From CAYTLW01 sp964438735 (GTDB lineage Bacteria; Myxococcota_A; UBA9042): DNA of 52,286 nucleotides. The notes under the pieces were generated by a model. The model made no database searches and was not told where the DNA came from. It worked only from the letters and a program-made list of their open reading frames with translations. Positions 40,401 to 49,733 of the stretch are shown in pieces. The stretch is from assembly GCA_964438735.1 (NCBI GenBank), contig CAYTLW010000044.1:1-52286 (forward strand). The letters run 5' to 3'. The stretch's first letter is position 1. Each line of letters begins with the position of its first letter. Made by a program: the position numbers and the translations under genes.

Positions 40401-40991
40401 CGCCTGCAGACCGGCAGCGCCCTCGATCACGCCGAGGACACCCTGGTCATCACCACGGCCCACTCCTTCAAGGGCCACGAGGCCGAGGTGGTCTTCATCG
40501 CCGGCGTCGATCGCTTCGCCGCCCGCAAGGAGGGCCGCCAGGTCCCCCTGCCCCAGGCGCTCTACGTGGCCATGACCCGCGCCCGCGCCCTGCTGCGCAT
40601 CAGCGGCCTCGCCCATCCAGACAGCCCCGCCGCTCAACGGGTGATCGCCGCCCTGGCCGACAGCCACCAGCGCCAGCGCCGCCTGCCCGAACACGACCGT
40701 CCGGATCGCCAGATGCTGCTCGAGCTGGAGCGCCGCCTGGGCCCCGCCCACCGGGCCTGGCTGGCCAGCCTCTGCGACCGCGTGCGACTGGATTGCGAGC
40801 CGCTGCGAGATCGAGATGGACGCGTGGTGGCCGAGCCGCTATTCGGTTTCGCCCACGGACGGGCGCGCTACGCCTGTTTCGGCGATCGCAGCCTGGACGA
40901 GGCGACCGCACAGGCGGTGGCGCGGTTGGGCGTGCGGGTGCTACCGGTCGGCGAGCGGCTGTTCGGACAGGTGGAGTTGTTTGGGGGGTGA
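37440..40991 (+). CDS. tandem SF1 double helicase (Upf1/DNA2-like module fused to UvrD-like module)
   Basis: 1183 aa from the ATG at 37440; a TTG at 37395 would add 15 residues. After a 150-residue N-terminal region come two full helicase cores. Module 1: Walker A GPPGTGKT 188-195, Walker B VDEAG at 353-357, QHRM at 425-428, motif V VHAQQGAEAPF from 547, motif VI VNVALSRAR from 579. This is the DNA2/Upf1-like (SF1B) layout. Module 2: Walker A GVAGSGKT 685-692, Walker B LFVDEAQD 799-806, motif III FFDNNQR, motif IV MKESWRTT, motif V TTAHSFKGHEAEVVF, motif VI YVAMTRAR from 1042, the UvrD-like (SF1A) layout. All catalytic residues look intact in both. No nuclease domain is visible. A 150-residue tail ends the protein. 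Role unknown; nucleic-acid repair or phage defence are inferences. Confidence 0.88.
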   Translation: MTLSLPAGAPDHYVQAGAAIRKEQRRCGRARLMTCHAVALQPGQPTLFRMEVGAFAEADWSWEGARAFKPEALPEVDDPLAAGAPPHDRSKLLWKGEVVAVDEDAGALYLAPDDEHDPTTGRFIVQPFDFHEAIAQLLHPDRPAPWQEDLSARLLAALTPHTEPHLDAGDALPVLATMWRHPWTLLWGPPGTGKTWTLGRQVARCVAGGSERLLVVSTTNRATDNAALQIGAALDAARLVATVRRVGSGVDFARFEEAGQAWMVGERAATLRRELSTLARRFEKAREPAARARLAAQMQGLRATLGDASLEVILDRRQQVVVSTAFNAARLLSQAEIQQKLADAEPPFSTLMVDEAGMVSRAATAVLSLWAARRVVLIGDPRQLAPVARETRVLPPQEARWLACSGLHHLDASTLDGAMVLLRRQHRMAPAIRQVVSAYSYDDSLEDAEGVAERHFEADRLLADQPRAIWYVLDEAGDVTAMRAQRGPARRSWLRAQTPALLDRLFGSHPRLAAGPGLLLSPFRAQTRALRTWLAERGHERWQASTVHAQQGAEAPFVIFDTVHAGSTGWPTDEWLRLVNVALSRARELVILLATRDEMRQPYLAPLAPLLAPRVLRAVDKAGRRLAWQTVQTQITWTPGAEARADPTTLGGQIARRKALRPVMSAEQDRLCRLPLDGRPRLVRGVAGSGKTWVMTAWLARTLCEDRFDHLERIWVVYGNASLKRLIEGHLQRAWQTVAGDRPLPWERVQLLHIRHVLDGLLAEVGAETDTYGFDYDGMAHHRLLRAEETPVETRCDALFVDEAQDLGHHALELLFSLVRPWQNDDPQARAVHIFFDNNQRLFSDGTPRWKELGLDLRGRSTVMKESWRTTRPIAELARNVFYCLVRFDGDPDHREYVRRGLIERLGRGADAWWRERFSPVQGPPPSLHLHADRESELTDLVAAARAFISDQGVLPGDLRLLANDPALRRDLHAALQQALKHLPVRVRLQTGSALDHAEDTLVITTAHSFKGHEAEVVFIAGVDRFAARKEGRQVPLPQALYVAMTRARALLRISGLAHPDSPAAQRVIAALADSHQRQRRLPEHDRPDRQMLLELERRLGPAHRAWLASLCDRVRLDCEPLRDRDGRVVAEPLFGFAHGRARYACFGDRSLDEATAQAVARLGVRVLPVGERLFGQVELFGG

Positions 40992-41010
40992 GTCCGCAAG
41001 AGAGGAGACA

Positions 41011-41045
41011 CCCCCCGACGCGAGCACAGAACTCGGATCGGGGGG
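41011..41045. terminator. strong bidirectional hairpin between convergent genes
   Basis: CCCCCCGA (41011-41018) pairs with TCGGGGGG (41038-41045). Inside, CGAG (41021-41024) pairs with CTCG (41032-41035) around a 7-nt loop. It sits between the helicase stop (40991) and the slipin stop (41065). No U-tract is present. Confidence 0.55.
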
Positions 41046-41064
41046 CGCTCGAAAGCACCCGCGG

Positions 41065-42147
41065 TCAGTCCCGGACGAGCTTGAGCTTGTCGAGCCCGTC
41101 GCTGCCGACCACCAGGTGGATGTCGCCGACCTGCGCCGCGAGCTTCTCCAGGGACTCCAGCTCCTTGAGCTTCTGGAGCACGGGAGCATCCTCGAGCAGC
41201 TTGGCGGTCTGGGCCAGCGCGCGGGTGGCCGCGGCCTCCTCCCGACGGAGGATGACGTTGGCCTCGGCCTGCTTACGGGCCTCGATGACCCGGTTCAGCA
41301 GCACCTTCATGTCGCCGGGCAGGACCATGTCCTTCAGGCCCACCGACCGCACCTGCAGACCCACCGCCTCGGCCCGCACGCTCACGGCCGCCTCCAGCTC
41401 GGAGGCGACCGCATCACGCGCGGCGAGCAGCTCGTCCAGGGTGCGGCTGGTGACCGCCTGCCGGATGGCCATCTGCACGGCCACATAGAGCACGTCATCG
41501 GGATCACGTGCCACCGCAGCCAGCCGCTCCGGATCCGCAACGCGGTACGCGGCAGCGACGTTGAGCCGCAGAGTCACCCGATCCCGGGTCATGACGTCCT
41601 GACCGCTGACCTGCAGGATCTTCTCCCGCAGGTCCACCAGCGCGTAGGTCACCTTGTGGGTGACGGTCCACGCCGCGTGCCGGCCCGGCTTGACGATGGC
41701 GTCCAGCGCGCCGTCGACGTAGCGCTGAGCGACGTGGCCGGTGGGCACCATCTGCTCGACGTAGTCGCTCGGCGACACGATGGTCGCCAGCTCCGAAGCC
41801 AGCGGCTTGGTGGCGATCTGGCTCACATCGACGCGCTCGACCCGCACGGTGGGATCGACCCGCCAGACATGCCACAGACCGACACCGAGCCAGCGCACCG
41901 GCTTGCCGCGCTGCCACACGATGGCCCGCTGCTCACCTTCGATGAGCACCCGCTCCAGCTCCTCAGCCGGCGCCAGGGCCGCGTGCTCGGGCCGGATGTT
42001 GGCGATCAGCGCGTCGGTATCGAGGCGTTTGACCTCCACCTTTCCGGACCAGGCGATCTTCCAGTGACGACCGGGCTCGAGCCAGCGCTTGGGCAGGCCG
42101 TTCACCAGGAGGATCGCTCGCTCATTGGTCTTGATGTAGATCCACAT
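41065..42147 (-). CDS. SPFH/band-7 slipin-like protein
   Basis: 360 aa from the ATG at 42147, with GGGGAGG 6 nt upstream. It has an N-terminal MWIYIKTNERAILLVNG segment, an SPFH core (VTRDRVTLRLNVAAAYRVADPERL, VLYVAVQMAIRQAVTSRTLDELL), and a coiled-coil ending (KQAEANVILRREEAAATRALAQTAKLLEDAP). Slipins organise membrane microdomains. The N-terminal anchor is short and only weakly hydrophobic, so membrane attachment is less certain than in typical members. No partner NfeD-like protease gene adjoins it. Confidence 0.88.
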   Translation of the reverse strand: MWIYIKTNERAILLVNGLPKRWLEPGRHWKIAWSGKVEVKRLDTDALIANIRPEHAALAPAEELERVLIEGEQRAIVWQRGKPVRWLGVGLWHVWRVDPTVRVERVDVSQIATKPLASELATIVSPSDYVEQMVPTGHVAQRYVDGALDAIVKPGRHAAWTVTHKVTYALVDLREKILQVSGQDVMTRDRVTLRLNVAAAYRVADPERLAAVARDPDDVLYVAVQMAIRQAVTSRTLDELLAARDAVASELEAAVSVRAEAVGLQVRSVGLKDMVLPGDMKVLLNRVIEARKQAEANVILRREEAAATRALAQTAKLLEDAPVLQKLKELESLEKLAAQVGDIHLVVGSDGLDKLKLVRD

Positions 42148-42374
42148 TGCTGTCCTCCCCGTCCCGCACACACGGGACTTCGTTGCCTCGCATGAGGCGT
42201 TGCGCAGCCACCCCCTTGGTGGATGCTTCTGGTTGCGGCGCGGCCCCCATGGAGCTGCGCCAGGCGTTTGGTGCCGCCAATGCCGGACGGCGGACCCTGT
42301 CCCTCGTCGCCAGACCCAAGGCCTGTGCCCGCACCTTCGAGCCCTCCCAGGACGGCGGGATCGGCGCGCGGAGC

Positions 42375-42407
42375 GTCGGGCGGGGTCGTACAACGACCTG
42401 GCCCGAC
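42375..42407. other. 33-nt stem-loop
   Basis: GTCGGGC (42375-42381) pairs with GCCCGAC (42401-42407), and GGTCGT (42384-42389) pairs with ACGACC (42393-42398) around a 3-nt loop. A 2x2 mismatch separates the stems. It lies about 230 bp upstream of the slipin start and is unexplained. Confidence 0.6.
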
Positions 42408-42595
42408 ACCTGGCGAACCGACCGACCGCCCCGAGGGGGTCGTCAGCGCGGCGCCAGCATCACGAGCGGGGGTTGCCCGAGCGGATGCTGCGGCGAGAAC
42501 GTGCGTTGGAGATCAGGAGATTCCCAGCGCGGGCCCACGGCCCTGCACTGGCGGCAGAGACCTTATCAGGGCCTTCCAAGAGCGAGTTGCCTCGC

Positions 42596-42667
42596 GGATG
42601 TTGGATGGATTCGAACCATCAACCCCTCGATTCACAGTCGAGTGCTCTACCGTTGAGCTACTTCCTG
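42596..42667 (-). tRNA. tRNA-His(GTG)-like element with a disrupted acceptor stem
   Basis: Read on the minus strand, the D-arm (GCTC/GAGC), the anticodon arm (CTCGA/TCGAG around CTGTGAA, anticodon GTG at 42633-42635) and the T-arm (GATGG/CCATC around TTCGAAT) are all intact. The 5' acceptor strand (CAGGAAG) pairs with the 3' strand (CAACATC) at only three of seven positions, and no CCA is encoded. A functional tRNA-His would also normally have the extra G-1. It may be a decayed or recombined gene, or a tRNA-like structure. Confidence 0.5.
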
Positions 42668-43016
42668 GTGCGTTCGCCTCGCGTCTCTTCTGTGGTCTCG
42701 ACAACGCGATCCTGGAATACAAGCGGTCCGATTTGCAGGTCCCCTCGCACCAGGTCGCGGCCGATTCCGGTCGGCGACGCTCCAGTCTCCGCCACCCTGG
42801 CGGAGGTCGCGCACTCTGTGAGTGGGCGATCCGGACGTCAAGGACTTTCTTGGTTTTTGGAGCCTGGTGTCGCGGTTTTGCGATTTCAGGGCAGGGGTGT
42901 CGAGGTGGGCAGCTCGGGGGATGAGCGTCGGCAAGGGGTCAGTTAACCCTGAAAATTCGGAGCTGGCATCCGAGATTTCATGGTTGTTGGTGAGTTGTCC
43001 TGGCGATGCACCACCG

Positions 43017-44054
43017 TCAGCGCTTTCCGTCTGGCTCGCCGTGCGATTTCTTCGCTCTCCGCCTCATCTTCTCCAGCACATGCCGATATTTCTCACAAGG
43101 ATCGTCATTGTCCAGCCGCGCCGTGAACCACAGCCACTGCCCGCCCACCTCCCGCGCCATCTCGGCGGCGTCGGTCTCCGTCAGCGCCCGCGGCACCTCG
43201 ACGAAGTGCACGCCGGCCGCCGACACAGCGGGCTCGGCCCGACGCAAATGCCCCCATCGCAAATGCCAGGGCACGCCGCGATCGCTGCGGGTGTGGCCGT
43301 TGCCGGCGATGAGCACGCTGCCGCCCTTGCCGCCGATGGTGCGCATGGCTCGAGCCATGTGCGCGTCGCGCAGTCGCTGGGCCGTGGCCATGGCCCCGGC
43401 CGCCCGCCGCGGCAGCATCCCGCAGTGCGCGTCGATCGCCTCGGTCTGCATGGCGGCGGCGTGGGTCGCTGGCGTCGGCAGGTGCAGGCCCAGGGCCATG
43501 CGTTGGGCGTCGGGCAGCCCGGCCGCGCCCTGGTGGGCGACCTTGCGCACGATGGCGATGGGCGCGTTGGCCGGCGCGATGGTCAGCCGGCTGTCGATGG
43601 CCGCCTGCACCACCGCGCGATAGAGCGCGAAGTCCGGCCACCCGCTGTCGGACCACTTCACCGCTCGGGCCAGGGCGTCAGCGTCGCGCGGCGTCGTGCT
43701 GCGCCAGGCGTCGATGGCGGGCTGCTGGCTGCTGTCGAGCATCTCCAGCAGCACCGCGGGTTTGCGGCCCGCGGCGACCAGGCGGCGCAGCAGCCAGGCC
43801 TGCAGGCGATGATGGTCGGGGTTGTCGTGTTTTTCGCCCAGCAGGACGTGGCGGTGGCCGGCGAGGTGGTCGACCAGGGCGTCCGGCGGGACGAAGCGCT
43901 GCTGCTGCTGGCTCCAGATGCGGCCGGTGAGCGGATGGTCATGGCCCAGCGGGCTGTGCCAGGGCACGCCATCCGGGGCGGTGGGAGGGCCGGCGCAGGC
44001 GGTGGCCAGGAGCAGGGCGAGCAGGGCGATTGGTGGACGGGGGCGGCGGTTCAT
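43017..44054 (-). CDS. ChaN-like haem-binding lipoprotein
   Basis: 345 aa with GGAG upstream of the ATG at 44054. Lipobox LLATAC with Cys20. The ChaN/DUF399 (PF04187) pattern follows: HVLLGEKHDNPDHHRLQ, AVLLEMLDSSQQPAID, and GSVLIAGNGHTRSDRGVPWHL. In Campylobacter ChaN dimers bind haem through Tyr and His residues; the several His here make this plausible. The last 30 residues are basic (KMRRRAKKSHGEPDGKR). It ends next to the SEC-C gene on the same strand, 25 bp from that stop. Confidence 0.85.
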   Translation of the reverse strand: MNRRPRPPIALLALLLATACAGPPTAPDGVPWHSPLGHDHPLTGRIWSQQQQRFVPPDALVDHLAGHRHVLLGEKHDNPDHHRLQAWLLRRLVAAGRKPAVLLEMLDSSQQPAIDAWRSTTPRDADALARAVKWSDSGWPDFALYRAVVQAAIDSRLTIAPANAPIAIVRKVAHQGAAGLPDAQRMALGLHLPTPATHAAAMQTEAIDAHCGMLPRRAAGAMATAQRLRDAHMARAMRTIGGKGGSVLIAGNGHTRSDRGVPWHLRWGHLRRAEPAVSAAGVHFVEVPRALTETDAAEMAREVGGQWLWFTARLDNDDPCEKYRHVLEKMRRRAKKSHGEPDGKR

Positions 44055-44079
44055 GTGCGCTCCAGTGGCTGGCGCCTGC

Positions 44080-46068
<1,989 letters not shown>

Positions 46069-46097
46069 GGTTCGTCCCGACTCGAGGTGGAGGGCAG

Positions 46098-46127
46098 CTT
46101 GTAATCCGAATAGCGGCTCTCTTTCAA
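46098..46127 (-). promoter_or_regulatory. candidate promoter of the SEC-C gene
   Basis: On the minus strand TTGAAA (46127-46122) and TACAAG (46103-46098) are separated by 18 bp, about 30 nt before the ATG at 46068. Confidence 0.3.
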
Positions 46128-46238
46128 CAGTACGATCATGGTCTTTCTGATTGACACCAGCTTCCAGCACGACCGGGTCTACGGTAGCGTGCGGGTGGTC
46201 GATCCCTTCGCCGCGCCCAGGTAGCGCCTCGTGATCGC

Positions 46239-46607
46239 TCAGTCCCGCTTCTGCCGCACCACCAGGTAGGACGAGGGCGTACTCAGCGACGTGCCCTGCA
46301 CGATCTCGCCCGTCTCGGCAAAATGTGCCTGCAGCCGCTTCTTGTCGGGTTGCAGGCTGAGGAACTGCTCGGGGACCTGCTCGGCGGTCTTGACCTTCAG
46401 GCGCGGCTTCTGGCGGACCACCTTCACGGTCAGCTCGTCTGTGGCGAACGAGCGCTGCTGGCCCAGGCGGGTGGTCAGGGCCTGGTTGACCCGCTCGATG
46501 TCGGCCTCCAGCGCCTTCTTCTCCTGGCGCAGCTCCCAGGCGTGCTCCAGCAGGGTGGGCAGGTCGGCGTCTTCCAGGTCGGCGTAGGGATTGAGGGTCT
46601 CGTCCAT
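46239..46607 (-). CDS. Gp157-like (siphovirus) small coiled-coil protein
   Basis: 122 aa from the ATG at 46607 with GGAG upstream. An N-terminal helix pair (LLEHAWELRQEKKALEADIE) is followed by PRLKVKTAEQVPEQFLSLQPDKKRLQAHFAETGEIVQGTSL and a final SYLVVRQK strand. This order (coiled coil, then a Pro-x-Val/Lys strand, PDKK, GEIVQG) matches phage Gp157 / Gam-type proteins. I see no phage genes next to it, so it is a possible remnant or a host-adopted gene. Phage relatives protect DNA ends; that role is unproven here. Confidence 0.55.
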   Translation of the reverse strand: MDETLNPYADLEDADLPTLLEHAWELRQEKKALEADIERVNQALTTRLGQQRSFATDELTVKVVRQKPRLKVKTAEQVPEQFLSLQPDKKRLQAHFAETGEIVQGTSLSTPSSYLVVRQKRD

Positions 46608-46666
46608 GGGCTCTGCTCCGGGCGCAGGGTTGGCACCTGTTGTAGTGGATCGGGGCTGCGGGCTCA

Positions 46667-46894
46667 ATGTGGCCGTCGTCACCGAACGGGTCACCCCAAC
46701 TGCTCTGGAACGGGCTGGCCGTGGCGTTGACGCTGGCGGCGATGGCGCTGGCGTGGTGGCAGGCCCCCGCGGACTGGCGATGGCCAGCGGTGCTGGTGGC
46801 CTGGCTGGTGGGGCATTGGGGCTGGGGTGTGACGGTGCATGTCATGCTTCGATCTGGGGAGGTATTCGCCCGGTCTTCCAAGGACGCACTCTGA
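46667..46894 (+). CDS. small two-helix membrane protein
   Basis: 75 aa with two predicted membrane helices (LLWNGLAVALTLAAMALAWW and VLVAWLVGHWGWGVTVHVML) and a short hydrophilic tail. It is divergent from the Gp157-like gene. No ribosome binding site is evident and no family is recognised, so it could be a chance reading frame. Confidence 0.4.
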   Translation: MWPSSPNGSPQLLWNGLAVALTLAAMALAWWQAPADWRWPAVLVAWLVGHWGWGVTVHVMLRSGEVFARSSKDAL

Positions 46895-47024
46895 GGTTGT
46901 CTTCTTCGAGGACCGCAGTGGCCAGGCGCCGGCCTTGTCGGCGGCTTGACAGCACCTCGATTCAGGCGGGTTCCTCAGGCATTATCGACGACAGGGGTTC
47001 AGCTCCAGTCCGGAGGATGCTGCG

Positions 47025-49671
47025 GTGGCTCGCAAGCGAAAGCGCACTCGATCATCTCGTTCTGGCCTGCCGGTGGGAGCACAGCCGCCGGCGCAACTCG
47101 GCGAACTCATCGCCGCCATCGCCGGCGTCAATCCGACTGGTCTCGCGCTGCCCGCCGCCGAGCGGGACCGTCGCTACGCCCACAAGACCCACCTGCAGGG
47201 CGAGCTCATCGAGCGCTTCGCCGCCGACCTGGCCGTGTGGCAGGACGAGCAGGACGTGCGCCTGGTCCTGCTCGCATGCCGGCGCACCCTGCACAGCGCC
47301 GGGCACGCCGTAATCGATGAGTTGGACCCCCAGGCGCGCTCCTGGGTGCACCGTCAGATCGATCTCGGCCAGGCGGTCCGGCCCGCCCTGGCGCCGGCCA
47401 GCGTCCACACATTGCCGGCCGATCGGGCAGCCAGCGCGCGGCGTCGGGATGGCTCGACGGGCACCTCCTCCTCGGGCGGTGTCGGGCAGGCGTCGGTGGG
47501 CGCCGCCCTCGCGTCTGGCGAGGCGGCTCTGGCGGCGTACGACTATCCCGCTGCCGAGAGCGGGTTCCGGGCCGCCCTGGCGGGTTCTGGAGGTGCGGTC
47601 GGGCCGGCCAGGGCGCTGCTGGCACTGCTGGTGGACCACCTGGCCGCAGACGAGGAGGCGATGGCGCTTGGCGTGGACCTGCCCCCCGCCAGTCGCTCCG
47701 ACCCCCGAGTAGCCGGGATGTTGCTCGTGGCCGCCGCCCGGGCCGGCGCGGCGGACCCGGATCCAGCACTGCTCCGTTGCGCTGAGGTCGAGCGCCGAGG
47801 GACGGCCCTGGCGCTGCACTGTGGGGCGGCCCTGGCCTCCGATCGGCTCGGCCAGGCCGAGCGCTGGCTCGACGCGATGGACGAGCTGGCGCTGCGAGAT
47901 GGGGCGGCGCTCCTGACGGCCGGCGAGTCCGAGCAGGCCTGGGCACTGTTGCAGCCTCACAGCGTGGTACTCGGCGACCTTCGCCACGCCCGGGAGCTGC
48001 TGGAGCGGGCCAAGGGGGAGGCCGCAGAGTCTGTCGAGGCACGCGTGGTCGAGCGCCTGGTCCGGGCCGAGGCCCTGCTGGAGACCGGCGAACTGGACCA
48101 GGCGGCCGAGCTGGTCGGTCGCGTTCGGGAAGAGACGCCCGCGGCCCTGCAGGAGTTGACCGACGAGCTGGGCAGGCGACTCGACGTGGCCATGACCGTG
48201 CGTCGCCTGCGTCAGCGTGAGCGGAGCGCGATCGCCCGCGGTGCCCTGCTCGAGGCCCGTGATTGCCTGCTGGGGCTGGCCCGGCACGTCGAGGAGCGGG
48301 CGGCACTGGACCAGCGCCTGGTCGCCCTCGACGCGGAGATCGGGCGGACCTGGCGGGTCCGAAGCTTCGCCGGCGACCTGGGCGACGTGCCCCGCGACGC
48401 CCTCAATTGGACACGTAGCGAAGGGCGGCCATCGCGCTGGCTGATGCGCGACGAGCGCATCGGGCTGATCGCAACCGTTATCCCTCGATGGCATCAGCCA
48501 CGAGAGCTGCCACCTGGCGGCTACGGCTCTGCACGCCGGTTGCACGTTCCTCGCCAGCGATGACGGGCAGGACAAAAGCCTGCGCGCACTGCATGTGGCC
48601 GACGGCAAACTGGCGGAGCTGTGGCGCTGCCGAGCACCCCGCGGGGCGCGCCTCCTGGGTGATGAATACGGTCGCCGCGTGGTGGCGGCCTGGCCCGATG
48701 AGCGGGTGCTGAAGTTCGCCGAGCTGGGTCGCGCGCAGCCGACGCCGCCAGAGTCGGGCGCCGAACTGCCGGGTTACGGCCTGCGTTTCAATGGCACCTT
48801 CATCGCGACGACAGCGCAACTTCGTGAGCAGTCCGCTCATGCGCTGCATCCGATCGTGTCGGGTTCCACGCCGACCATGTCGGCGATCGACAAACTCGTC
48901 GACAGCGCCATCGCTCTGGACCACATCGACCCGCTCTACGCCCGAATGGTCTACTGCGGGCTGAGGCGCTGGCAGCGCACCATCGACGTCGACGCCCCGC
49001 TGACCCGGCTTCGAGCCGCCCTGCCCGACAACCAGGGCCTGGCCATGGAGCGGGCCCTGCACGCGGCCAGTGCCGGCAGGTGGTCAGATGTCCGCGCCCT
49101 GCTCACCGAGCCGCTCGCCGGGCTCGACTCCGAAGAGGCCGCCCAGGCCACCTCGCTGCTCTGCATCGCCTGCCTCCACTGCGGCGACGCCCCGGCTGCC
49201 CGCGCAGCGCTCAATGCGGGTGTCCAGCATTTCAACGAGGAGCAGGGGCACCTTCTTTCCTACCTGGACGCCTGCCAGAACGACACCAGCCCGTCGGTCG
49301 AGCCCGAGTGGAGCCACCTCTGGCCAGCCCTGGCCTGCGACATCGGCCAGGCCCGCCGCGAGCTCGACGCAGGCCGCCCTGCAGAAGCGCTACAGACCCT
49401 GGATCGAATCGACTTCATCGGTGTCGGTGAGCTGCAGAGCCGGGCCATTCGCGCCGAGGCCCGGCTGGCCCTTCCGACTTCGGACGACGCAGATCGGCTG
49501 GCCGAAGCCGAGCTGCTGGCCGACTTCCTGGCCAGCCACGCCGACCATCAGGGGGGCGAATCGCTGATCACCAATCTGCCGGTGCCGGGTGTGTCGCTTG
49601 GCGCCGACGAGCTGAGCGCGCTGGCCGGCAGGGCGGAGTCCCGGCTGGAGGCCATCGCTGGCGGTGGATGA
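47025..49671 (+). pseudogene. helical-repeat protein broken by a +1 frameshift near 48475
   Basis: The first frame (47025-48563) starts at a GTG with GGAGG 8 nt upstream. It has a basic N-terminus (MARKRKRTRSSRSG) and a long Ala/Leu-rich, TPR-like helical region. It ends in unrelated sequence after GLIATVIPR. The second frame, one base later, continues as IRGISHES-type sequence: the peptides ESCHLAATALHAG, CTFLASDDGQDKSL and RALHVADGKLAELW lead smoothly into the open frame to 49671. The shift therefore lies between about 48460 and 48490. An inserted base (or sequencing error) explains it; I see no slippery site. The joined protein would have about 880 residues with a beta-rich part flanked by helices. 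No family recognised. Confidence 0.7.
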
Positions 49672-49733
49672 GTGCGGGGTTGGAGGCGCCCGAGATGGCG
49701 GCGGCGCTGGTGGCGGCGTGGGGGCGCAGGATG

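Larger units (their letters stand above)
42148..43016. other. 870-bp stretch without a convincing protein gene
   Basis: The frames that stay open here read through a tRNA-like element and give its well-known spurious antisense peptide (DSNHQPLDSQSSALP type). I see three structured elements: a long hairpin at 42375-42407, a tRNA-His-like sequence at 42596-42667, and a perfect 8-bp hairpin with a 3-nt loop at 42787-42805 (CTCCGCCA pairing with TGGCGGAG). A stretch at 42463-42480 resembles the D-arm start of a tRNA-Leu, but no T-arm follows. Confidence 0.6.

Noticed and set aside
37337..40751. Apparent 3.4-kb upstream extension of the mepA frame
   Set aside because: It passes through the N run and then runs antisense to the double helicase. 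The real N-terminus is the anchor starting at 37336.
42463..42545. tRNA-Leu-like D-arm start (GTTGCCCGAGCGG)
   Set aside because: No anticodon stem or T-arm can be built downstream; probably chance or a very old remnant.
42200..42946. 248-codon open frame in the non-coding stretch
   Set aside because: It contains the peptide that arises from the antisense of a tRNA-His (DSNHQPLDSQSSALP), a well-known false protein.
46138..46224. 28-codon ORF MVFLIDTSFQHDRVYGSVRV...
   Set aside because: It has an ATG and stop but no ribosome binding site or similarity I can name; too short to support, though it may be a gene fragment.
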